Source: JBOGVZ01 sp050692985 (GTDB taxonomy: Bacteria > Actinomycetota > UBA4738 > CALAEC01). From it: DNA of 64,000 bases. A program made the translations under genes and the position numbers. Of the stretch, positions 1 to 8,125 are shown one piece after another. How positions within the stretch are numbered: position 1 is the stretch's first letter; every line of letters starts with the position of its first letter. Location: positions 1-64,000 of the forward strand of contig JBOGVZ010000085.1 in NCBI GenBank assembly GCA_050692985.1, written 5' to 3'. Below the pieces are notes generated by a model. That model was not told the origin of the DNA. It worked only from the letters and a program-made list of their open reading frames with translations, and ran no database searches.

Positions 1-77
1 CGGAGTCCATGGCCAAGATCGGGACGGAGATCGAAGGGGGTGAGCTCACGAAGGAGCTGGTCGCAGCGATCGCCTAG
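1..77 (+). CDS. C-terminal end of an unidentified gene (partial)
   Basis: The reading frame with codons starting at position 3 is open from the window edge and stops at the TAG at 75-77. It encodes the last 24 or so residues, ending ELTKELVAAIA. The residues are acidic/hydrophobic and look coding. The tail is too short to name a family. The start lies outside the window. It is immediately followed by a purine-rich ribosome-binding-like stretch (78-86). Confidence 0.45.
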   Translation, partial: ESMAKIGTEIEGGELTKELVAAIA

Positions 78-86
78 GAGGAGAGG

Positions 87-431
87 ATGGCGGTGTCAAA
101 GTCCACCAACTTGCGGGACTCGGCCCCCCCGAACGCTCCCGTGGTCGCAGCTCGGGCACCCAAGGCGGGTGATGGGGGACATGGACGGAAGCAGGAAAAC
201 CACGCCAGGTGGGATGACCGGGTCTATCCTCTTCGCGGCTTCGCTCTGAGAAATCCTGGTCAGGACCTCGGGGGGACGAAGAAGGAACAGTTGTGGGCAG
301 TCGCTCTGGAACAACCCTCCTCAGCCGGGGACGGACCCTATGGCACCAGTCCAGGCGCGGTCAAAATGCCGGCGATCTACCCAGCCAGTGGCTTGTTCAA
401 TCGACGTCCAGAACCAGCCGAGCTTCGGTAG
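87..431 (+). CDS. Possible small hypothetical protein (weak)
   Basis: An ATG at 87 sits directly behind AGGAGGAGAGG, a strong Shine-Dalgarno-like stretch that overlaps the stop of the partial gene upstream. The frame runs 114 codons, but composition is not convincingly protein-like (many Pro, Arg, Gly) and the last 110 bases overlap the 3' end of the helicase gene on the other strand. A competing minus-strand frame at 96-314 is equally unconvincing. I see no recognisable domain. Positions 78-320 may simply be non-coding. Confidence 0.2.
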   Translation: MAVSKSTNLRDSAPPNAPVVAARAPKAGDGGHGRKQENHARWDDRVYPLRGFALRNPGQDLGGTKKEQLWAVALEQPSSAGDGPYGTSPGAVKMPAIYPASGLFNRRPEPAELR

Positions 432-2852
432 TTGGCCCTCGGTCGCCTGCCGGCGCTCGGCACGGATGCTTGCATCTTCCAGGCGCCAGCCACGCCGGTA
501 CTCCCGCAAGAGGCCCAGGACCTTCTCAACCTGTTCAATCAGGATGTCACGCTGAACGAGACGTACCTTATCGAGACGGTCCAGCGCGGTCGCCTCCGCC
601 TCGGTCCAGGGTGTAACGAGCAGTCCTCGTACAGGACGTGAGCGCTGGGTCTCCAGCGCTCGTACCGCTCCTTCTGCCTGTTCGACGTCAGCGTTCACAA
701 CACGCTGACTGGTTGGTGCCAGCTTGACCTCGAAAGTGAGCATCCGATGGGGCCCGAGCAATTCCCAGTGCGCGTCATGTTCGCCAGCGGTTGGCTTGGG
801 AGTATCGGCCGACAGTCCAAGAAGTTCTCGGCCTACGCGCGCCAGCCCTCGCACGACCGTATCATGGGAACTTGAGCGGAGTTCGCCGACTAACCCGCCT
901 GCCCATTGTTCGAATCTGGGGCCGGAAGCTCCGTACCGATCGATGATCTGGTCCCACAGGTCGAACAAGTTATCGTGACTAGCGTCGGGATGGGACAACG
1001 CCTGCCCCCGCCTCCGACTCTCGGACAAGCGAAGACGCGTGAAGAAAGTACTGGCCGCGCCTGCGCCTGCGGCCGCCCGCAGGGCGGCATCAGCCTGAAC
1101 CGCTGAGGCTTGATCTCCATAACGCCCCGCGAGCTGCAGTGCGAGGGCACGCAGCGCGAGCCAGAACGCACGGTATTCTCGAGTCTGGCTAACGAGCGAG
1201 GCGACCTTGTCAAAGAGGTCCGCCGCCCGCGCGTAGTCCTCACGCCAGAGCGCAAGGAAGCCATCGACTTCGTGCGCCGCCGTCGGAGGTAGCGACTCTG
1301 TCTGAGTCGAAGGTTGGTCTGGTGAAGAGACCGTAGCCGGCTCTCCCGCGAGGAACCGTTCCGCTTCCTCCAGACCAGTAAGAAACCCTCGATCGCTGCG
1401 GGCGAGAGCCGCGACAATATCGGGGCGCACATCCTCAGGGAGCTCATCAACGGTGCGGCGCTGTGAGAATCGAGTGAGGAAGTTGGGGTCGGTGAGGATG
1501 TAAACCGCACGGTCGTTGTCGCTCCGATTGCATCTACCAAGAGCCTGAGCAACCCGCTGAGAGAACCGAGCCTCCGCGAACCGGGCATCCCGGAGATAGG
1601 CGCTCGCCCACTCCTCAAGATCGCTCGTGGCCACCGGAACCTCTGGGAGTATCTCCACGCGGCACGCCTCGTCCGGGAAGTCCATTCCGTCATAGCGTCC
1701 TGCCGTGATTAGGTGCCCGTGGTCGTCGGCGGCGAATGGTTCGTCGGCGGCGTTGTCCTTCTCGAGGATCCTTACCGACCCCGGAAGCTCCGAAAGAGTC
1801 AGGGCAAACTCCAGGGCGGAGACGGTATCCCTACGAGCGCACAGCCACAATGCCTTCGGACGGGTTGAGAGGAAGCTCCGGAGCAGGTCGACCAACTCGG
1901 TTGCCGACAGGAGTTCCGGCTCCTCTCGGAGAACCACGAGTCGTTCCCCTTGCCGCGGCTGGACGGAGGCAGTCAATTTCTCAAGTGGTGGAGTGCCGAG
2001 CCGGCGGCGGAGATCCTCGACGCTCCCAATCGTAGCGCTCAGGTACAACCGGCGAACCGGCTCAGCGAAGTGTCTGATCGTTTGCGCGGGCGGGACGTAC
2101 GGCGTGAAGGAGATTGCGCGGGCGGAGATGAGCCAGCAGCACACCTCGAGCCGTTGTCTTATCTCCTGCCAAGCCCACCAAGGGTCGGTACCGTGCACTA
2201 ACCGACTGTCGAGGAGATCCCGAACCTCGTCGGCGAGGTCCGCGCTGTCGGGGAAGACCAACATCTCGGGGGGCGAAGGAGGTTCAACCCCGCCAAGCAG
2301 ATCCTTCGCCAAGCTGTAGTAGGAGCATCGCTCAACGATGCGTCGAAGGATTTCCTCATGCAGAGGATCTGAGCGGGGAATCGCCACCGTGAAGAAGTCA
2401 CGAAGAGGCTGCTCCAAGAGGTGCACATCATCAAGGATGAGCAAGCCAGCCGGCTCGACCCCGGGACTCGCGTTGATGTAATTCCAGTAGTTCATCACGC
2501 CGATCGCCTGGCCGAAGTTGTAGGCACGGACATCTCTCGGAGACCAGGAATCCTTGGGGCCTTGGAAACGGACGACAGGAAAGTTGACCTGACGTGCGTG
2601 GCGTTCTACCTGCTGGGCGAGCTGCTTGTTGCCCGCAAGGTAGGCGACGGGGCCTCGGCCTTGTTCTCGGAATTCCTCAGCCGCCAGGAGGCCGATCAGC
2701 GTCTTCCCGGTGCCCGTCGGCAGCTCCACGGCTACGTCGACTTCCAGAGGCTCGTACGCAGCCAGAACCTCCTTCTGCCAGGGCCACAACTCAGGAATCG
2801 CCGCGGTTCGGTGCCGAGCGAAGAGGGTCTCGAAGCGGTTCGTCACGGACAC
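321..2852 (-). CDS. DinG/XPD-like SF2 helicase with C-terminal PD-(D/E)XK-like nuclease domain
   Basis: 843-residue protein. Helicase motifs seen: Walker A PTGTGKT (about 45-51), a DDVH box (141-144, replacing DEAH), SAT (272-274), a GRYDGMDFPDEACR motif V region typical of the DinG/XPD group (about 385-398), and QALGRCNR motif VI (436-443). A helical linker follows. Near the C-terminus come WELLG, FEVK (707-710), VEQAEGAV (723-730) and a hydrophobic strand GLLVT, which fit the E-x-K core and Gln-containing helix of PD-(D/E)XK nucleases. The family normally unwinds DNA using ATP; the nuclease part is my inference. The GTG at 2852 is chosen because the frame upstream is only the shadow of the coupling ATPase gene. 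The neighbourhood of conjugation remnants and restriction genes suggests a defence or mobile-element role. No Cys ligands typical of the XPD/DinG iron-sulphur cluster are obvious. Confidence 0.75.
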   Translation of the reverse strand: MSVTNRFETLFARHRTAAIPELWPWQKEVLAAYEPLEVDVAVELPTGTGKTLIGLLAAEEFREQGRGPVAYLAGNKQLAQQVERHARQVNFPVVRFQGPKDSWSPRDVRAYNFGQAIGVMNYWNYINASPGVEPAGLLILDDVHLLEQPLRDFFTVAIPRSDPLHEEILRRIVERCSYYSLAKDLLGGVEPPSPPEMLVFPDSADLADEVRDLLDSRLVHGTDPWWAWQEIRQRLEVCCWLISARAISFTPYVPPAQTIRHFAEPVRRLYLSATIGSVEDLRRRLGTPPLEKLTASVQPRQGERLVVLREEPELLSATELVDLLRSFLSTRPKALWLCARRDTVSALEFALTLSELPGSVRILEKDNAADEPFAADDHGHLITAGRYDGMDFPDEACRVEILPEVPVATSDLEEWASAYLRDARFAEARFSQRVAQALGRCNRSDNDRAVYILTDPNFLTRFSQRRTVDELPEDVRPDIVAALARSDRGFLTGLEEAERFLAGEPATVSSPDQPSTQTESLPPTAAHEVDGFLALWREDYARAADLFDKVASLVSQTREYRAFWLALRALALQLAGRYGDQASAVQADAALRAAAGAGAASTFFTRLRLSESRRRGQALSHPDASHDNLFDLWDQIIDRYGASGPRFEQWAGGLVGELRSSSHDTVVRGLARVGRELLGLSADTPKPTAGEHDAHWELLGPHRMLTFEVKLAPTSQRVVNADVEQAEGAVRALETQRSRPVRGLLVTPWTEAEATALDRLDKVRLVQRDILIEQVEKVLGLLREYRRGWRLEDASIRAERRQATEGQLPKLGWFWTSIEQATGWVDRRHFDRAWTGAIGSVPG

Positions 2853-2911
2853 AACCCGGAGGATAGCGGCCAAAGGGCAGAACCGGGGACGGCCACTGCC
2901 TAGTCGGTGGA

Positions 2912-3268
2912 CTACACAGGGAGTCGATCTGCCGGCGAGGCATGTCGATGCCGTTCGGCCACGATGTCGGTGGCAAGGGTCGCGTACCGCTTGACCATAG
3001 CGTAGGACGAGTGGCCGAGGAGCTGGCGGAGCTCCAACACGCCGAGCTCCACGAGCTTGAGGAGACGTCGCCGTGCCCGTCTTACGGCATCGAAGTGGAG
3101 GTTGGTGATCTGCTCGATGGTGAGCACCTTGTGGTCGTAGAGGTCCAGACAGATGTACTGATCCCTGTCGGTAATGGCCCGGCGGTTGTCCAGAGCGATC
3201 GCGGAGGGACGAGAGCGCCCAGGCGCTCGAGTCCCTACGCCAGTTCTGGAACCGACGGGCCCACTCAT
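2912..3268 (-). CDS. Chimeric remnant: replication-relaxation domain fused to integrase tail
   Basis: 118 residues. Residues about 30-78 (TDRDQYICLDLY, VLTIEQITNLHF, ARRRLLKLVELGVLE) match the N-terminal winged-helix-like part of the replication-relaxation family found in actinobacterial mobile elements. From about residue 79 the protein switches to the end of a tyrosine recombinase: LRQLLGHSSYAMVKRYATL, with the catalytic-type His (LGHSS) and nucleophilic Tyr (RYA), then a tail RHRHASPADRL. Neither family normally contains the other, so this looks like a deletion or recombination joint at about 3028-3037, where the hexamer GAGCTC occurs twice. The ATG overlaps the stop of the coupling ATPase gene (ATGA at 3265-3268), so it was translationally coupled to it. 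Probably non-functional. Confidence 0.7.
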   Translation of the reverse strand: MSGPVGSRTGVGTRAPGRSRPSAIALDNRRAITDRDQYICLDLYDHKVLTIEQITNLHFDAVRRARRRLLKLVELGVLELRQLLGHSSYAMVKRYATLATDIVAERHRHASPADRLPV

Positions 3269-5794
3269 CGGGCGCCGCCACCTCGCCTTCTGCTCTCATC
3301 GGGATGGGCCGCTCTTGGGCGGCCCCCGGACGGGCCCACCGAGGGGCCCACCGAACGACCCACCGAGCGCTCCCGGTCAGCGTTGGGCAGGAGCCACAGC
3401 TCGGGCCTGGCCTGCCGGGTCTTGATCTCCTCGTCGACATCCTCTCGCCGCCGGGCGAACCGTCGGCTGGCCTCGCGTACCTCTTGCGCCCGTGTCCCCG
3501 ACCCAGGAGCAAGCGGCGCCGTTCGGAACGTGAACGCCGCCTGCTGCCCTCCGCCCACGCACGGCCGGCAGGCGGCCTGGAACGCCGAGAGGTGCGACAG
3601 GTCGAACGCGCTGAGCCTCGGGGCGAAATGGGGTTCGAGGTAGCGAGCGTCGTCGGGAGAACACGTGAACACGACCTTGGTTCGGGCGTTGGCGTCGAGC
3701 GCTTCGCGGACGTCGGAAGGGAGCTGGCCGCGGTGCTGATGGGCAAGCACCAGCGACAGCCGGTAGCCGCGGGCCTCGGCAGCGAGGTCCTCGAACGAGC
3801 GCGGCAGGGCCAGGTAGTTATGGACCTCGTCCACGTAGAGCGTCGTGTCAAGCCGCTCTGCCTCCCGGAGGGCTGCCCGGCGCATACACGCCTGCCAGAC
3901 GCGCGCGATGACGAACATCCCGAGGAGGCGCGACGTGTCCTCGCCGACCGTTCCCTTCGGCACTCGGGACCAGGAGGAGCCCTCCGGAGTCGAGGAAGGC
4001 GCCGACGTCGAGGGGTGGATCCGCCTGTCCGAGGATGGCCCGCACCGGTCCTCGCAGGAGGAAGGCGCCCAGCTTGTTCATCAGGGGCGCGAACTGGTTC
4101 ATTCGCTGCTGCTCCGGCATCCGCTCGTAGACGCTCAGGAACCGGTCCACGTCCGCGGTGCCCCCGAGACGCTCCCGGATGGCGTGGCGCCAGCGGTAAT
4201 CCGTGAGCAGGACCGGCACCTCGGCCAGCATGGTCCCCGGGATCTGCATCAAGGTCAGGCAGGCGGATCGCATGATGTGGTCGGTGCGCGGACCCCAGTA
4301 CGGCCCGTAGATCCGGCTGAATATCGACAGGACCTGGTCCGCAACCAGGTCCGGATCTCCTCCGGCCAGGACGTTCAGCCCGACCGCCCAGTCGCGGTCG
4401 CCGGGGTCGATCACGCAGGCGCGCCGTTCAGCACCGCGCGGGAGCCGCTCGAGGACGGCCTCCACGAGGTCGCCCTTGGGGTCAATGACGACGGCGGAAC
4501 GGCCCGCCTCAGCGTCCCGGAGGACGAGATTGGCGAGGAGCGTCGACTTCCCGGTCCCCGTCTCGCCGATGACGTGGACGTGGTGGCGTGCGTCCTCCAC
4601 GGCGAGCGCAACCGGACCCTCGGCGCCCGGATGATCCGCCTCGCCGAGCACCCTTCCGGCCGTCGGCAGGGTGCGCGGCGGCGGGGCCGTGCGGGCCCCC
4701 GAAGCCTCGTAGCCCGCGAGCGTTCCGGTGGCCGGGAGCGAAGCGACGCGCGCCAGCTCCGGTACCGAGAGCAGGTACGAACGGGAGAGCCTTCTCCCAC
4801 GGAGCGCGCGCAGCCCTCCGCGGATCCGCCGGCGACGGAAGCCGTTCCGCCCCTCGAACATGGCGAACGCACCCGCCAGCGCGTGGATGCGGCCACGGCT
4901 CGTCCGGCGTTCCGCTGTGCGGACGGCAACTCGGACGATGCAGTGCCACGCCGGAGCCGTCGCCTTAGTCATGATCGACCGGACGTCGCCCTCGCGGATC
5001 GGATCCGGCGTGGCCCGCTGTGCGGACGAACCACGTCCGGCTCGCCAAGCCCACCGCCCGGACCGGACGCCGGCGCGAAGCGCCTGGGCGGCCCTCCATA
5101 GGCCACGTCGGGCGCGTGAGGTCGCCGGGCTGGCCACGACCTGGAGGAACGTGCTGTCCTCCGCGTCCACATGGCCAGCAGCGGCGAGGGCCAGCTCCAG
5201 CGGACCGTGCTTCGACTCACCTCCGATCGGGAACCACTCCCGGTCGGCAAGAGCCAGCTCACAAGCGGCGACGGCAGCTCCGTCCCAGCGCCGGATGCCA
5301 GCGACGGGATCCTCGCGGCCCTCCTCGACCCGGGCACCCGGCCAGGCCACCTCGACCGCGCGCTCGACGAAGCCTGGGGCAACCGTCTTCGGCACCCAGA
5401 TGGAGACCTCCGCCTCGCCACCGGTCCCGACCACCTCCCAGGCGACACGAGGCTGGCCCGAGACGACGCGCCGCCACCACGGCCTTAGAAGCGAGTGGAA
5501 GCCCATCCACAGGACCTCAGCCCGCTCGGGATCAACTTCAGGGGGCGGACGGATGCGGAGGCGCCGGGCCCCGGCAGCGAGCCGCCGCTCCCTCCACCAA
5601 AGCCACCCGAGCCGCAATATCAGCGTGAGGACGGCCAGGGCCAAGAGGGCGACGGCAAGGGGCGTAAGGTCCGAGAGGAAGTCGAGGACCACGTGCAGGA
5701 AGCGTCTGATGAACCTGCCCGGATGGAACAGCAGCTCCTCGAGCCACGTCGGGAGCTCGGGGAGCCCGTCGTCCGCCTCGGGTCGCTTCTTCAT
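3265..5794 (-). pseudogene. VirD4/TraG-HerA-like conjugative coupling ATPase, frameshifted
   Basis: Reads as a membrane-anchored DNA-pumping ATPase of the TraG/VirD4 type that links a conjugative element to its transfer channel. A transmembrane segment lies near residues 28-55, Walker A GETGTGKST at about 408-416, then DPKGDLVEAVLERLP, and a Walker B-like TTLYVDEVHN with LVLAHQH in the C-terminal part. The frame breaks at 3966-3968: removing one G from the GGG run (one C in the coding strand) joins ..DSGGLLLV to ..VPKGTVGEDTSRLLG and restores about 840 codons. The C-terminus ends in a low-complexity VGRSVGPSVGPSGG stretch. I chose ATG 5794 (MKKRPEADDG) because the frame further upstream covers 11-bp DNA repeats; ATGs near 5848 are alternatives. 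One-base error versus real inactivation cannot be told from sequence. Confidence 0.75.
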
Positions 5795-5870
5795 GGCCGC
5801 TGACGCGACCAGGGGCGGGAAGAAACCGTCGAGTCGCGAACCCATCATGGGCCCGATGATGGGAGGGCGG

Positions 5871-5977
5871 CCTCCCACCAACCTCCCACCAGCCTCCCGC
5901 CAACCTCCCACTCCGGCCGGAGGCGTGAGCCGAGCTCCCGCGAACCTCCCGGAAAGCTCCCGCCAGCCTCCCACTCG
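5871..5977. repeat. Two arrays of four 11-bp direct repeats upstream of the coupling ATPase
   Basis: Array 1 (5871-5914) is four exact-length 11-mers: CCTCCCACCAA, CCTCCCACCAG, CCTCCCGCCAA, CCTCCCACTCC. Array 2 (5934-5977) is GCTCCCGCGAA, CCTCCCGGAAA, GCTCCCGCCAG, CCTCCCACTCG. Both end in CCTCCCACTC, so the whole four-unit block looks duplicated, 63 bp apart. An 11-bp period is not a multiple of three, so the peptide does not repeat and selection must act on the DNA. One turn of helix per unit suggests a cooperative protein-binding site: an iteron, an operator or a transfer-origin element. Confidence 0.8.
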
Positions 5978-6053
5978 CCGAGCGGAACGGCAGGTTCGCG
6001 GATCGTTCGGGTCCTTGGGCATCGTCATGGGCACCGATGGTCGGAGGTCCTAC

Positions 6054-6155
6054 AGAAATCCGACAAGAACCTGACAACGGCCGGCGGGTTGGCGGGCTAT
6101 TTGGCGTCGGATCTGTGTCGGGAATCTGTTGGGAATCTGTCGGTCTGCTGTCAGG
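6054..6155. repeat. 11-bp iteron-like repeats in two opposed groups
   Basis: On the plus strand, 6106-6149 reads as four 11-mers, GTCGGATCTGT, GTCGGGAATCT, GTTGGGAATCT, GTCGGTCTGCT, followed by a partial GTCAGG. In inverted orientation, AGAAATCCGAC (6054-6064) and AAGAACCTGAC (6065-6075) are two reverse-complement copies. The groups are separated by about 30 bp. They lie between the coupling ATPase and radC, in the region where both divergent promoters should be. They fit an operator or replication/transfer iteron with dyad symmetry. Confidence 0.75.
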
Positions 6156-6276
6156 CCGCGAAATGCCTGCTCAGGAAGCTTACAGGCGCGTCACGGCTCA
6201 AGAGCATTCCTGAGGTGACCGCCCTCATCAGGCCGCGGGAACCATGTCGGTGCCCACGCTTAACCTGTCGAGGACC

Positions 6277-7044
6277 ATGCGTGCTGAGCGTCAGCCGCGT
6301 ATGCAGGACCTGCCAGATGAGGACCGCCCGCGAGAGCGCCTTTGGGCGAGAGGGGCGGACACTCTCTCGGATGCCGAGCTGCTGGCCCTCGTGCTTCGGA
6401 GTGGGCGACGGGGCGAAAGCGCGCTCCACCTTGCGACTCGGTTGCTAGCCGATTTCGGAGGGGTTCGGCGGATCGCCACGGCGGGGCTCGAGGAGCTCGC
6501 TGCCTACCCTGGGGTCGGTCCAGCCAAGGCAGCATCTCTTGTTGGGGCACTCAATCTCGCCGGCCGCGCTGCGCGTCCGGAGCCCAAGCGCACTCCCATC
6601 AAGCGGCCAGAGGACCTCGCTTCGGTCGCGGCCGAGGAGCTGAGGGGGGCGCGTCGAGAACGCGTTGTCGTGCTGGTCCTGGATTCAGGGCACCGTCTGA
6701 AGCGGGTAGTACGCGTCAGCGACGGCTTCCTCGACCGCTCCTCACTACTACTCCGCGAAGTATTCAGTGCTGTTCTCCGCCATGACGGAAAAGCGTTCGC
6801 TCTCGCGCACAACCATCCCTCCGGCGATCCAACGCCCAGCGCTGAAGACCGCAAAGCGACGCACGACCTCGGGCTCGCAGCGAGAACTCTTGGCCTTCGT
6901 TTCCTTGACCATGTCGTGGTAACTGACACGGCATGGGAAAGCGTCCTCGACGGGAAGACTAGAGTTCGCCGACAAACGCACGGTCCAGAAGAGCAATCGA
7001 TAGACGACCACCGAGCGTCTGCGCCGAAGCGGTCCTCGCTCTAA
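6277..7044 (+). CDS. radC: RadC family (JAB-domain) protein
   Basis: 255 residues. The N-terminal helix-hairpin-helix region (LSDAELLALVL, YPGVGPAKAASL) is followed by a JAB/JAMM metalloprotease-like domain with the metal motif AHNHPSGDPTPSAED (about 176-190). Biochemical function of RadC proteins is unsettled; an early link to DNA repair was not upheld, and copies are common on mobile elements. ATG 6277 has GAGG just upstream; ATG 6244 and ATG 6301 are alternatives, the last matching the usual family start (DLPDEDRPRERL). Its last 86 bases overlap convergently with hsdS. Confidence 0.9.
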   Translation: MRAERQPRMQDLPDEDRPRERLWARGADTLSDAELLALVLRSGRRGESALHLATRLLADFGGVRRIATAGLEELAAYPGVGPAKAASLVGALNLAGRAARPEPKRTPIKRPEDLASVAAEELRGARRERVVVLVLDSGHRLKRVVRVSDGFLDRSSLLLREVFSAVLRHDGKAFALAHNHPSGDPTPSAEDRKATHDLGLAARTLGLRFLDHVVVTDTAWESVLDGKTRVRRQTHGPEEQSIDDHRASAPKRSSL

Positions 7045-8125
7045 GTTGGCGAACCCGCCCGCTTACTCCTTGCAGATAGTTTACGATCCTCTCTCGTTCA
7101 GCCTCTGGAGCAAGAGGAACCGTAATCTGTTGAAGCCGTTTTCCGTTGACGTTCATGTGTGCAGTGCCCCTTGACCCGGCCCGGATTTGAGCCCAGTACG
7201 AAGGACTCTGGAAGTACCAGTAAAGGTAGTCCGGAGACACGCCCTGGCGAACTCGCAGTCGAATCAGATAGGAAGCAAACACAGCTTCGGGACCCTGTCG
7301 AAACAGGAACGTGCTTCCCGGGCGTCCGGTTCGAGCGACGAGCAAATCCCCTGCGGCGACAAAGTACGAATCCGGGTTCGGACACTCGCAGAAAGGCACA
7401 TCATCCCATTGAATCGACCCTCGGGAAATGTCAGTAATCCTGACGAACTTTGGTCCAACCGGCTCCCAAACCGCAGCAGCAGTGTAGCCGTACTGAGGAG
7501 TTTCGCAGAGTTCATGAACGCTAGTCTGTATCCACCCCTTCCCCGGTTGGAATGTTGCCTCAACCGCAGAAGGAAGCATGGCCTGAAGCCATGACTCCGT
7601 TCGCGTACGGAGCTGTTGGACTTTTCGCACCCGATCAGACAGACTTCGAAGCTTCGTCGCCACCCGCCGTTGCTCATTGATCTCGGGGAGTGGAACGGAG
7701 ACGGAAAGCAACTGCTCAGGATGGACGCGCTGGCGGCGGAGTCCCAAACCCTTAGTCAACCGGGCCAAGTTGTCGTGGAAACTTGGCCACCGACAAACCA
7801 GGGCGAGATACTCCGGCAGAGCCCTCTCGCGTCTGATTGAGAAGGTGGGGAATTCCTGCGACATGAACGTTCCATCAAAGGATGGAGGTACAACTGCCAC
7901 GGCGCCTTCCCACGCGAAGAGGCGACTGTAAACGAATTGGCCTTCGTGCAGCCGAAAGTACTTCTTGTAGCTGGTAAGGGATCCATTGATCGACTCCTTG
8001 CGGAACAATCCGCGGCCGAAACTCAGGACCCCTGCCATCTCATAGGACTGAAGTGGATTCACTGGTACTTCATCGCCATGCGGATCCAAGATCTCAGAAA
8101 GGGGAACAAGCGGATAGCGTGTCAC
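6959..8125 (-). CDS. hsdS: Type I restriction-modification specificity subunit HsdS
   Basis: 388 residues. Two target-recognition domains (about 1-150 and 195-340), each followed by a helical spacer (EINEQRRVATKLRSLSDRV and EAERERIVNYLQGVSGRV), the standard HsdS layout that reads two half-sites and sets the spacing of the bipartite DNA target. The ATG overlaps the hsdM stop by four bases (ATGA), so the two are translationally coupled. GC content is visibly lower than in the chromosomal half of the window, as usual for exchanged specificity genes. The 3' end overlaps radC on the other strand. Confidence 0.92.
   Translation of the reverse strand: MTRYPLVPLSEILDPHGDEVPVNPLQSYEMAGVLSFGRGLFRKESINGSLTSYKKYFRLHEGQFVYSRLFAWEGAVAVVPPSFDGTFMSQEFPTFSIRRERALPEYLALVCRWPSFHDNLARLTKGLGLRRQRVHPEQLLSVSVPLPEINEQRRVATKLRSLSDRVRKVQQLRTRTESWLQAMLPSAVEATFQPGKGWIQTSVHELCETPQYGYTAAAVWEPVGPKFVRITDISRGSIQWDDVPFCECPNPDSYFVAAGDLLVARTGRPGSTFLFRQGPEAVFASYLIRLRVRQGVSPDYLYWYFQSPSYWAQIRAGSRGTAHMNVNGKRLQQITVPLAPEAERERIVNYLQGVSGRVRQLRARTASAQTLGGRLSIALLDRAFVGEL

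Noticed and set aside
96..314. 72-codon minus-strand frame with a CPSC motif
   Set aside because: One Cys pair in an otherwise composition-driven translation. It conflicts with the plus-strand frame at 87 and neither is convincing.
2853..3851. A 333-codon N-terminal extension of the helicase gene
   Set aside because: It overlaps the replication-relaxation/integrase chimera and the coupling ATPase and reads as Arg/Ser/Pro-rich nonsense. GTG 2852 gives a normal helicase start.
5871..5977. CRISPR array
   Set aside because: Repeats are only 11 bp and directly abutting, with no spacers and no cas genes nearby.
5795..6034. 80-residue N-terminal extension of the coupling ATPase
   Set aside because: The extension is the translation of 11-bp DNA repeats whose period is not a multiple of three. 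No conserved protein character is visible, and MKKRPEADDG gives a normal start before the membrane helix.
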